Shown here: positions 1-7,301 of the stretch, piece after piece
Numbering within the stretch: the first letter of the stretch is position 1
How the letters are laid out: each line of letters begins with the position of its first letter
Virus record (IMG/VR): IMGVR_UViG_3300025809_000025
Span: 1 to 54,707 of that record
From: a virus
Direction: 5' to 3' (one strand)
DNA: 54,707 nt
The notes under the pieces: generated by a model
Databases searched by the model: none
What the model was told of the DNA's origin: nothing
The model's input: the letters and a program-made list of their open reading frames with translations, nothing else
Position numbers and translations under genes: made by a program

Positions 1-1629
1 GTTAAGTCTTAGGCAAGAAGCCCCAGACTGCGTAGCCGATGCCTGTCCAGTGGGTGCAACCTCAAAACCTGCATTAGCGAGACCTTGCGTAGTTTTACCC
101 ACCAACAGGTTTCGTGAGGCATCAATTCGCATGGCTTCTACATTGTTTGTTCTAAACTGCATATCTCCGTTTTCACGGTTATTGATAAACGCAGTTACTC
201 CTGAATGACTAATATCAAAACCATCTGTATTGGCATTGCCTTGCGCGTCTGAGCTTAGTTTTAAAGTAGAGCCTGTAGAACCACTGACATGAAGTGTTGT
301 ATCAGCATAAGAAGTTGGCAAACTAGTACCAATACCTACGCTACCTGAGAACGTGGCGTTGCCTGATGAGTTTATAACAAAGCGGCTTACACCTTGCGTT
401 ACATCTCGTATTTCAAAGCCATTGTTGGATACACCTGATATTACGGGCGCTATTCTCCAATTTGTAACTGTAGTTCCCCATGTGTTTTGTAATTCAAGCC
501 TACCAGACCCATTAGCACCAGATAAATGTAACAGAGAAGCAGGATTCGTAACGCCCAACCCTAGCCGCGAGGTAGAACTATCCCAATAGAAATTTTGTGA
601 AGTCCCCGCAGAATCGTAGAAGCTGATGTCACCGCCAGTGGCTATGTCTAGCCTAAGCACTTCAGACCCAGAAGCCCCTGACCTAAACTGATAACGTCCG
701 TTATAAAAGTTATCAAATTTTACTATTTCGTCAGAATCAAGATTTATTGCGGCATCTATCGTCCCACTGCGATTCCATTGAATACCTCTCTTTTGAACTC
801 CGTTTCTATCAACAGTAAGCCCATCGGCTGTCACTGAGCCTGATACCAACACAGCGCCTGATGAAAATCTAGCAACCTCAGTAGAGCCGTTAAAAATTTC
901 TACCCTAGACCCTGAGTCAACACTATTAGCATCTGATGTAATTCTTAAATTGTCACTAGCAGACAAAATCGTGTGCGATAAATTTGTAACGCTTGAATCG
1001 TTAAAGGTAATAGTAGGATTTGTGTCACCTAGCGTAATATCTCCCGTGACCGAAATTCCGCTAGAGGTGGTGGCTACAGAAATATTTCCTGCGTGGCGTA
1101 AAGTTACAGCACCGCCTTGGAGGGCTTCCATATACAGCGTATTGTTTGCATCGCGTAGATTGAGGTGCGTTCCTTTGATAATTAAGTTGCCAGTGCCTAC
1201 ATCCGAAATGTAGCTATGGCTACCATCACCATAGATTTCTAACTGGCTGTTAAAGATTGCCTTATTGTTTGTACCAAGTGACAGGTTGCCTGTCATCGTA
1301 TCTCCAGTAATGGAGACAGATTCTGTGTCGGCTTGGGTGCTTAAATCATTTAGTGCAGCAGCAGTTACACGGAGTGAAAACTCCGCGCCAGAGGAATGGC
1401 TTATTGCAGTCGTGCCGTCCTGCCCCCTTACAACTGTAAAGGTCGTTCCCGAGATGGCTGTTACCTTGACAATCTCCGAGCCTGAACCCGTTCCGATTGT
1501 TGCATAGAAATAATCACTGCCTCCCAACGTAGGGAAGAGTGAAGCGCTGGTAACACTGAGAGACGTTGCTGTATCAGAAACGCCACTAGCCAGCGTAGTG
1601 CTAGCTAGGTTCGAGAACTTAATCGCCAT
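1..1629 (-). CDS. Tail fibre protein, N-terminal part (runs off window start)
   Basis: An open frame of 543 codons starts at ATG 1629 and stays open to base 1. An AGGAG Shine-Dalgarno overlaps the stop codon of the preceding gene. The first ~70 residues (MAIKFSNLASTTLASG...) look like an N-terminal virion-attachment domain. After that come degenerate fibre repeats with motifs such as GNLLVGKT, LGLGVTNPASLLHLSG and TTLHVSG, typical of long beta-structured phage fibres. The same kind of repeat (NLLVGKAS, EFRKDG) fills the open frame at the right end of the window, so the two may be halves of one gene. It probably acts in host recognition. Fibre identity is confident; the continuation is inference. 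Confidence 0.85.
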   Translation of the reverse strand, partial: MAIKFSNLASTTLASGVSDTATSLSVTSASLFPTLGGSDYFYATIGTGSGSEIVKVTAISGTTFTVVRGQDGTTAISHSSGAEFSLRVTAAALNDLSTQADTESVSITGDTMTGNLSLGTNNKAIFNSQLEIYGDGSHSYISDVGTGNLIIKGTHLNLRDANNTLYMEALQGGAVTLRHAGNISVATTSSGISVTGDITLGDTNPTITFNDSSVTNLSHTILSASDNLRITSDANSVDSGSRVEIFNGSTEVARFSSGAVLVSGSVTADGLTVDRNGVQKRGIQWNRSGTIDAAINLDSDEIVKFDNFYNGRYQFRSGASGSEVLRLDIATGGDISFYDSAGTSQNFYWDSSTSRLGLGVTNPASLLHLSGANGSGRLELQNTWGTTVTNWRIAPVISGVSNNGFEIRDVTQGVSRFVINSSGNATFSGSVGIGTSLPTSYADTTLHVSGSTGSTLKLSSDAQGNANTDGFDISHSGVTAFINNRENGDMQFRTNNVEAMRIDASRNLLVGKTTQGLANAGFEVAPTGQASATQSGASCLRLN

Positions 1630-1638
1630 TTATGGCTC

Positions 1639-2085
1639 CTAGCTAGCTGTAATTGTCCACGTAATACTTAAACTGTCTGTACTTGCCTTGTTAATAATCG
1701 AAAAGACAGTTCTGCAAAGCATCGTACCGCTTGAAGATGCATTAAAGATTGCAGCCTCAACAACACCAGCCGAAGAGGAAGGAGTTCCTGCGGGGAACGT
1801 GGCGACATAAACAATGTCATTGTTTGTAGCTGTAGTGCTAGCAAGCGCGACTCGCGCAACTTCTGAGCCCAGTGTAGTATTACCTACAGCTGCTGCCGTA
1901 CTGGATGTACCGATAGCCATGTGCGACATAACGGTAGCTGACGTTCCAGCCATACGAGATGCAACAAAGGTCTTACCTGTAGTAACAACCAAGTTGGGAA
2001 TTTCTTGAGTTTCTTTTGTGGTGCCGTCTGCTGCTATTAAGTTAACAGTCAAGCGCCCTTTTAAATTTAGATCATCAACGATCAT
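1639..2085 (-). CDS. Virion structural / tail-associated protein, 148 aa
   Basis: A 148-residue protein starting at ATG 2085 with GGAG 8 nt upstream. It is rich in Ala, Ser, Thr and Val. A central MSHMAIGTSSTAAAVG segment resembles small beta-rich phage tail proteins that sit next to fibres, but no catalytic motif is visible. It is the first gene after a sigma70-type promoter (2260-2288), and its stop lies 10 nt before the fibre start, so the two are probably co-transcribed. The structural role is inferred from position and composition. Confidence 0.7.
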   Translation of the reverse strand: MIVDDLNLKGRLTVNLIAADGTTKETQEIPNLVVTTGKTFVASRMAGTSATVMSHMAIGTSSTAAAVGNTTLGSEVARVALASTTATNNDIVYVATFPAGTPSSSAGVVEAAIFNASSSGTMLCRTVFSIINKASTDSLSITWTITAS

Positions 2086-2122
2086 GGTAGGTCTCCGAAT
2101 TAATCAGCATTCAATATCTTAC

Positions 2123-2147
2123 TGCCGTATATTTTTAAATAACGGCA
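2123..2147 (-). other. Leader hairpin upstream of the 148-aa gene
   Basis: A 6-bp inverted repeat (TGCCGT/ACGGCA) with a 13-nt A/T-rich loop, about 38 nt before the start codon and inside the predicted leader of the fibre-region transcript. It lacks the U-run of a terminator. Function unknown. Confidence 0.35.
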
Positions 2148-2259
2148 ATACTGAACTGTCGAACTTTCCTATCCATGAAGACAGCGTAACTGCGTCATGT
2201 AGCTAAGGTACTGATATGACAGACTCCGACGCAGGAAAAAGTCAGTGGTTTCACAATAC

Positions 2260-2288
2260 ATTATAGTGGTTGAAACAGTATTTGACAA
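2260..2288 (-). promoter_or_regulatory. Sigma70-type promoter for fibre genes
   Basis: On the minus strand: TTGTCA (2288-2283), a 17-nt spacer, then TATAAT (2265-2260). This is 5/6 and 6/6 match to the -35 and -10 consensus with ideal spacing. It lies in the 232-nt gap between the 319-aa tail protein and the 148-aa gene, the largest gap within the structural genes. It would give a leader of roughly 165 nt. This is the best-matching promoter in the window, and suggests host RNA polymerase boosts fibre expression independently of the upstream late transcript. Confidence 0.75.
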
Positions 2289-2317
2289 AGCAAATAAATC
2301 CTGTTTACACCTAGAAG

Positions 2318-3277
2318 CTAGCCTGCGTTAAGAACCATGTTGCCGACTAACGTTCTGTTTAATAAAGCGTGCGTTACAATATGGTCAAACGCCAAGCTAT
2401 CAGACATACCAACCACGTTAGTTTTAACACCCTCAACATCTTTATCAATCTGAGCAAAATCATCTAACGTGTAGTAATCCTGAAGGGTGGTATTTATAAC
2501 AAAGGTAGGCGTTGCGTCTGAGAATGTTACGGTGTCATTAAGCTCACCCGTTACCGTTACTGCGCTACCGACCTGATTAAATACAAAGTTGTTTGGCTGT
2601 CTTGTTATGGTTAACTGGTCCAGTAAGATGGCTGGCTCTGATATACCTTTACCCACTACAAATGTTTGTGACTCTGTAAATGATTGAGCGTCAACAGCAC
2701 CTTTGTTGGGGTGGGTAGATATTTGATCCGCAAAATTATAATTATTAGATAGAGCCTTTCCGGCATGAGATGAAATGCTCTCAGCCATGACTACTGGGTT
2801 ATTGAAGGATCGTATGAAGGTTAAAAGCGTGTGGACATTTTCACTGAAAGCAAAAGAGTCAACAGAAGCCTTGCCTACAGTAACTGCATGAGACTCAGTT
2901 AAGGAGTAGGGGTCTGATACGTTCTTTCCCGCTTGTGTTCGTGCAAAGTCAGCAAAGTTAATATTATCAGATAAAACCTTTCCGACCGTAAACACAGGGT
3001 CAGGTGATAAGAATCCAAGCGTGTCGTTTATACCCTTATCTACGGCAAATACAGCAGAATCAGCTAATGAGTACTGATCATTAAACGTGTAAATTGTTCT
3101 TTCAGCATTGACATGTACGTCGTGGAGATAGAGGTTTTTCCAGTTTGCTACAGCAGTTAACTTAGAAAAAGATATCTGATTACCTAATTCAGGAACTAAC
3201 GACGCATCTAAGCTCAGCTTCCTGTGAGAAACTGTAGCTTGGATGGTTTTAAAGGATACTGTAGCCTTAATAGCCAT
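2318..3277 (-). CDS. Repeat-containing tail protein, 319 aa
   Basis: Starts ATG 3277, ends 2318. About eight imperfect repeats of 25-35 residues follow the pattern GK..SD...F.E....VGK (for example VGKASVDSFAFSENVHTLL). Such repeats are seen in elongated phage tail or fibre proteins. There is no signal peptide, membrane segment or enzyme motif. It lies between a BppU-like protein and the fibre promoter, which fits a baseplate or tail-spike accessory role. The exact function is not recognised. Confidence 0.7.
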   Translation of the reverse strand: MAIKATVSFKTIQATVSHRKLSLDASLVPELGNQISFSKLTAVANWKNLYLHDVHVNAERTIYTFNDQYSLADSAVFAVDKGINDTLGFLSPDPVFTVGKVLSDNINFADFARTQAGKNVSDPYSLTESHAVTVGKASVDSFAFSENVHTLLTFIRSFNNPVVMAESISSHAGKALSNNYNFADQISTHPNKGAVDAQSFTESQTFVVGKGISEPAILLDQLTITRQPNNFVFNQVGSAVTVTGELNDTVTFSDATPTFVINTTLQDYYTLDDFAQIDKDVEGVKTNVVGMSDSLAFDHIVTHALLNRTLVGNMVLNAG

Positions 3278-3283
3278 AAGCTA

Positions 3284-3658
3284 TTAACCGAACTGTGATC
3301 GAACTTTAAACTTAATCAAATCCAAAACAGTCTGAGTTCTAGAAGCCGAGTCTGTAAATTCAATCTCACCCTCTAAAACACCACTACTATCTAAAGTGTC
3401 TGAGTCAAAAAGGAACGTTACCTTTCCTGCTTGAGGGTTGGTAATAGTACCAAGCAAGGTGTCCACTAAAGCAGTCTGACCAACAACACGAACTCTCATT
3501 CGAACAGATCCACCAGTCAAATCAAGAGCTGCAAACGTAGTGGGATCATCAACATCAAGTACAGCTCCAGCAACAGCAGTGTTGCTATCTTTTAAAGTGA
3601 TCTCAATCTCCGGCAGCTGGTCTCCCTGAACTAGATTGATAGTAGTTAAATATGCCAT
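3284..3658 (-). CDS. BppU-like N-terminal domain protein, 124 aa
   Basis: A compact 124-residue beta-rich protein (MAYLTTINLVQGDQLPEIEI...). Its opening and the pattern 'low-energy strand, D-x-L-P, V-x-M-x-V' resemble the N-terminal domain of lactococcal-phage baseplate protein BppU and similar tail adaptors. Its ATG overlaps the stop of the 207-aa adaptor by one base, so translation is probably coupled. It probably links fibres to the tail. The family assignment comes from memory of the pattern and is moderate. Confidence 0.6.
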   Translation of the reverse strand: MAYLTTINLVQGDQLPEIEITLKDSNTAVAGAVLDVDDPTTFAALDLTGGSVRMRVRVVGQTALVDTLLGTITNPQAGKVTFLFDSDTLDSSGVLEGEIEFTDSASRTQTVLDLIKFKVRSQFG

Positions 3659-4281
3659 CAGATAAATGCCCTCGGTTTACAGGTTAAAGAACCACCGCTA
3701 AATCCATACTTCACCTGACGTATTACTCGACCAACGCTTCTCTCAAACAGCTGCTTGTTATTACCAGCAGCGTTAGGGTTGGACCAAGGCTGACCTGACA
3801 TCATTTGTAGCCGATACAATGCACCGTGAGCAATAGCTTCTCTATGCTCCTTACCTACACTGTCAGGGATACTTGTGCTTGTTGATGTCGGTTTAACTGA
3901 ATACAAAACTCTGAATGAATCAGACTCAGCAGGAATTGGCGCTAAATAGAAGTCAGAGTTGTCACGCTGTGCATAATAAGCAGGCGTTCCTGTTGTGTTT
4001 TCATCGCCTAAACGAAGCAGTAATTGGCTGTAGCTAATAGGATTCAAAGCAGTCTTGTCATTAAAAACGTCAAGAATGTGATTTAACTCTGTGCCTGTAG
4101 GTAGAGATACAGCATATTCGTTCAGTCCAGCAATTACCGTAATGAACTCGGGCTCCGGTATGTAGATGTCAGTTCTAGCACAAAAGTCTATTGCCGAATC
4201 TCTTACCGATCTCTCAATAAGAAAGTCAGGAGCGCCCTGCGCCTCAGGTCGAACGTACAGAGAAAAATCAGAATACTTCAT
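3658..4281 (-). CDS. Head-tail adaptor / tail tube-like protein, 207 aa
   Basis: A 207-residue protein starting MKYSDFSLYVRPEAQGAPDFLIERSVRDSAIDFC. The helical N-terminal block followed by beta strands resembles head-to-tail adaptor (T7 gp11-like) proteins of podoviruses. It follows the DUF6682-like gene with a one-base overlap, the usual place for adaptor proteins after the capsid gene. It probably docks at the portal. Role from pattern and position; moderate confidence. Confidence 0.65.
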   Translation of the reverse strand: MKYSDFSLYVRPEAQGAPDFLIERSVRDSAIDFCARTDIYIPEPEFITVIAGLNEYAVSLPTGTELNHILDVFNDKTALNPISYSQLLLRLGDENTTGTPAYYAQRDNSDFYLAPIPAESDSFRVLYSVKPTSTSTSIPDSVGKEHREAIAHGALYRLQMMSGQPWSNPNAAGNNKQLFERSVGRVIRQVKYGFSGGSLTCKPRAFI

Positions 4282-4946
4282 TAGCCATTACCCATCATTG
4301 CAGGTACTGGCGTGGTTGCGCTATCCGCTTGGGTCTTAACGCCTAAGGCATTAGCAAAGCTTTGATAGTGCATCATTGCCCTTTGAGCGTTACCGGCAAA
4401 CTCTGAGTCTTTCTGATATGAGCGATACAATACATAATCTAATATACAATTTGAATAAACGTCATCCAAACTGATTACGGTCGTGTCTGTATCGAAGTTC
4501 GATATAGAAATTTCTGCCGGTGCAGAACTATACACAACTTCTAGGCTGTGAGTTCCACTAGCACCCTTAGGGTAAACGTAAAAATTCTTTGGGTCGGCGG
4601 GATCGTACACATAGTGCTCAATCTTATTTGTTCCCGCAGCTGTTTCATGCCAGTTAGGTAAAGTCTCATCAAGGATTCTTCTCTCTACTTGAGTCACTGC
4701 TCTACCGCCAACATTCCTAACCACCTCAATTAAACGCAAAGCTTGCGTCGGAAGTGTTTGTTTACTGCCTGCTGCACACGCAAACGTAGTGTTAACCATT
4801 GTTGCGTCTGGACGATGCAATACAACTTCTTTCTGTGCATCGTTAAAGAACTTTAAAAGCTCTGAGTTTGGAAACCGGACATTCGTATTATCCTGAAGAA
4901 TAATTGCAGCCCGATCTAAAATGTCTATTACCTTAGTTGTCGCCAT
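4281..4946 (-). CDS. Phage adaptor protein, DUF6682-like, 221 aa
   Basis: Residues 1-70 carry a helical segment with LDRAAIILQD...SELLKFFNDAQKEVVLHRPDA, followed by LPTQALRLIEVVRNVGG, LPNWHETAAG, HYVYDPADPKNFYVYP and LEVVYSSAP. This order of motifs matches the DUF6682 phage adaptor family closely. These proteins sit between portal/capsid and tail in podovirus genomes. It overlaps the 92-aa gene by 14 nt and the next adaptor by one base. Confidence 0.82.
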   Translation of the reverse strand: MATTKVIDILDRAAIILQDNTNVRFPNSELLKFFNDAQKEVVLHRPDATMVNTTFACAAGSKQTLPTQALRLIEVVRNVGGRAVTQVERRILDETLPNWHETAAGTNKIEHYVYDPADPKNFYVYPKGASGTHSLEVVYSSAPAEISISNFDTDTTVISLDDVYSNCILDYVLYRSYQKDSEFAGNAQRAMMHYQSFANALGVKTQADSATTPVPAMMGNG

Positions 4947-5211
4947 TATCGGTCTCCCATTCGATTACTTGTAAATCGGGGTTGTTTTTAAAAATCGGGT
5001 TGTAGTCAAACTCGTTACCAGTGATAACATTTTTGACCCGCTTCGGGATAAGCTCTTCAGTCTTTTTTGGAGGGTTAGCTTTATCTTTAGCTAATCTCTG
5101 CACCTGATCTTCTAGCTGCTCAAGGGTTAGCCTTCTGTCTAAATTAACGTTGAAGTCTTCCTTAGCCTGAATGAATATCTCGTCTTTTTTTGTCTTTGAT
5201 TTCTTGGTCAT
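4933..5211 (-). CDS. Small protein after the capsid gene, 92 aa
   Basis: A charged 92-residue protein. The Lys-rich start (MTKKSKTKKDE) leads into a predicted coiled-coil helix (LTLEQLEDQVQRLAKDK) and an acidic C-terminus. There is no enzyme motif. It lies directly downstream of the capsid terminator and overlaps the DUF6682-like gene by 14 nt. Genes here in podoviruses often encode neck or accessory capsid proteins, but this one is not recognised. Confidence 0.65.
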   Translation of the reverse strand: MTKKSKTKKDEIFIQAKEDFNVNLDRRLTLEQLEDQVQRLAKDKANPPKKTEELIPKRVKNVITGNEFDYNPIFKNNPDLQVIEWETDNGDN

Positions 5212-5223
5212 AAGTGTCTCGCT

Positions 5224-5248
5224 AAAAAGGGGGAGGAAAACCTCCCCC
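5224..5248 (-). terminator. Rho-independent terminator after the capsid gene
   Basis: On the minus strand, a perfect 8-bp G/C stem (GGGGGAGG/CCTCCCCC) with a TTTT tetraloop is followed by TTTTT. It lies 16 nt beyond the capsid stop codon and is the strongest terminator in the window. Because the adaptor genes continue in the same direction, it probably acts as a partial terminator that keeps capsid mRNA above tail mRNA. Confidence 0.9.
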
Positions 5249-5263
5249 GATCATTAGTCGATC

Positions 5264-6121
5264 TTAGGTCCACTTACCAACGCAAAGTGCGTCAGGAGTA
5301 ACAACCTTAGAACCGTACACCTTCAAACCACGTACCTGATCGCCAAAAGTGCTTTCCATGCGAACAGTTTCAGTGTTAGTGAACTGTGAAGCGAAGGACA
5401 ACGCTTTTGGGTGACCGGCTAGAACGTGGGTGTAACCCGCGTCGGCACCAGAAGCAGGGGCGTAAACCATGTTGCTTTGGAATACCTTGAAACGGTCAAC
5501 CATTCCAACCAATCCGTTACGGAGAGGAGAAGTAGCATCGCCAGTCAAGTACGCTTGACGCAACTCAGACTGCTTGAGCATAGAGATGAACTCAGGAGAA
5601 AGAACGATGAATCGACCTTCTTCTGGAATGTTCAACTCATCAAGAGTCTTAGAAAGAACCAAGATGTTTTCCAAAATGTTGGAAGACGTGATAGTCGTCT
5701 GTGCACCGATAGTAGTGGCACCAGTGACAGCGCTAGACAATACGTCAGTCTCAACTGCAATACGCATACCTTCAGAAGCATCAGTAGATGCAGCTTCTAG
5801 CATGTTAATGTCAGCTTGAGCAGCCAACACATCATCAACTTTAAAGCTGTAGTACTTAGCTTTATCAACAAGCATTTCTACTTTAGCAGTAGTCAGCTCT
5901 TGAGTTGTGATAGTGCCAGCGTAGTCATTAATAGTTACAGCCGGAACTGTACGAATAACAACTTTGTCGCCTTGACCAGAGATCTCACCTTCATAGTCGG
6001 TGTTTGAAATTTCGGGTAAAATTGATTTGCTGTAGAACTTAGCCTGAAGGAGTTTGGAAAACACCTCTGGGATAAAGTTTACTTCAGATGTAGCACCCGT
6101 TGAAAATTGTGAAAAAGACAT
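5264..6121 (-). CDS. Major capsid protein, 285 aa
   Basis: A 285-residue protein (MSFSQFSTGATSEVNFIPEVFSKLLQ...) with the layout of HK97-fold podovirus coat proteins: FIPEVFSKLL helix near residue 20, GDKVVIRTVP strand, then DVLAAQADINMLEAA and LNIPEEGRFIVLSPEF around residues 165-180. It follows the scaffold gene and is followed by a strong terminator, as expected for a highly expressed coat gene. No proteolytic delta domain is evident, so the separate upstream scaffold probably directs assembly. Confidence 0.9.
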   Translation of the reverse strand: MSFSQFSTGATSEVNFIPEVFSKLLQAKFYSKSILPEISNTDYEGEISGQGDKVVIRTVPAVTINDYAGTITTQELTTAKVEMLVDKAKYYSFKVDDVLAAQADINMLEAASTDASEGMRIAVETDVLSSAVTGATTIGAQTTITSSNILENILVLSKTLDELNIPEEGRFIVLSPEFISMLKQSELRQAYLTGDATSPLRNGLVGMVDRFKVFQSNMVYAPASGADAGYTHVLAGHPKALSFASQFTNTETVRMESTFGDQVRGLKVYGSKVVTPDALCVGKWT

Positions 6122-6140
6122 TTTATTACCTCACAAGAGA

Positions 6141-7061
6141 TTAGCGGCGTATCGATCCACTTTCCATCGCTTTGAGAATTTCTGTTTGATGCTTTTCAAA
6201 CACTTGGTTTGGCATCCTCATAATCTCATCGACAGTCCAGTATTTCTTATCGCCTTTAATTTGTGACTTTCGAGCTTTGGGCATTTTAGGTTCTGCAACC
6301 GTCTTTGCTCGCTCAAGAGCCTGCTCTTGCAGCGTGGGAGCTGGTACGCCCATATCCGCCTTAAACTTCGAAAGAACAGTGTTTACATCATTAGACGAAC
6401 CTTCTTGAATCCAAGTCTTCGTCTGAGCGTCCGCATCTTCTAACCAGTTCAACCAATCAGCAGAGTCCACAATGGAATCTACGTCAGGGTGTACAGATCG
6501 AATCCGCTCGAAGTGCTCAGCATGTGCCTGCGCCTCTAACGCCTGATATTTACTTTGTTCCTGCTCAGCTAAAGCTTCCTTAGCCTTACCAACTTCATCT
6601 TGCGTCCGCTTAAGTTCATCAAGCAAAGGTCCAGCTAGATCAGGATAATCTTCCCGAATCTGTGCCAGCTTGCTGTCATCCCTAGAAACTTCTACAAGTT
6701 GACTCTTCAACTCCGTAACACTTTTGATCAGGTCGGCATTTTGCCGCTTCAAGTCAGCAGTTTCTTGAGTTGCTTTCGTCATTCTCGCCTGTGCGCCCTT
6801 CATTGCTTTCTCGGCTTTTTCTAAAGCCAACTTCAGTTCCGAGTCCTCGCTGCGTTCTGACTCTTCTTCTGTGTCCTCATCCGCTTGAATTTCAACCTTG
6901 TCCGTGGGATCGGGGGCTTCTACTTGCAACGCCTCGGGTTCTTCTGGGGTATCCTCTTGAGGTTGATCTGCCTCTAGGGTCTCAGTCTTACCTTTAGTCA
7001 TTTGTTCGAACAATTCTTTCGCTTCAGCTTCCAGTCGCGCTGGGTCATTTCTCTTTGACAT
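6141..7061 (-). CDS. Capsid scaffolding protein, 306 aa
   Basis: A 306-residue acidic, almost wholly helical protein. Residues 20-90 are rich in Glu/Asp, residues ~75-190 form a coiled coil (LKLALEKAEKAMKGAQARMTK...), and the C-terminus is basic. Composition, length and position between portal and capsid match podovirus scaffolding proteins, which assemble inside the procapsid and leave before packaging. No protease motif is seen. The function is inferred from these features. Confidence 0.88.
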   Translation of the reverse strand: MSKRNDPARLEAEAKELFEQMTKGKTETLEADQPQEDTPEEPEALQVEAPDPTDKVEIQADEDTEEESERSEDSELKLALEKAEKAMKGAQARMTKATQETADLKRQNADLIKSVTELKSQLVEVSRDDSKLAQIREDYPDLAGPLLDELKRTQDEVGKAKEALAEQEQSKYQALEAQAHAEHFERIRSVHPDVDSIVDSADWLNWLEDADAQTKTWIQEGSSNDVNTVLSKFKADMGVPAPTLQEQALERAKTVAEPKMPKARKSQIKGDKKYWTVDEIMRMPNQVFEKHQTEILKAMESGSIRR

Positions 7062-7097
7062 TATTAATTTCCTTCGAGTCCCACAATGGGATATTCG

Positions 7098-7301
7098 TTA
7101 GTCTATTGCGGATATCCTTTTAGGGGTCCGCGCTTTGTCTAGAACGGCTTTTGCCGCGTCTTCAAGTTCAAGCATAAAACGCAGCTCTAATAGCCTGCCT
7201 TGCTCGAACCTAAAATTCGTCTCGTCTGCTCTTTCTAATGCTGATTGGGCACTATCAAATCGGGCTTTAATTAAGTCCCGAAGGAGATCCCATTCCGGCA
7301 T
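7098..7301 (-). CDS. Small helical protein between portal and scaffold, ~67 aa
   Basis: A helical protein (MPEWDLLRDLIKARFDSAQSAL...) that overlaps the 3' end of the portal gene by 35 nt. The frame is open further upstream to a TTG at 7382 with a GAGGAG sequence about 10 nt before it. That start would overlap the portal by 116 nt, and the extra residues mirror the portal poly-Gln region, so ATG 7301 is preferred. Small proteins of this type often follow podovirus portal genes; function unknown. Confidence 0.6.
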   Translation of the reverse strand: MPEWDLLRDLIKARFDSAQSALERADETNFRFEQGRLLELRFMLELEDAAKAVLDKARTPKRISAID

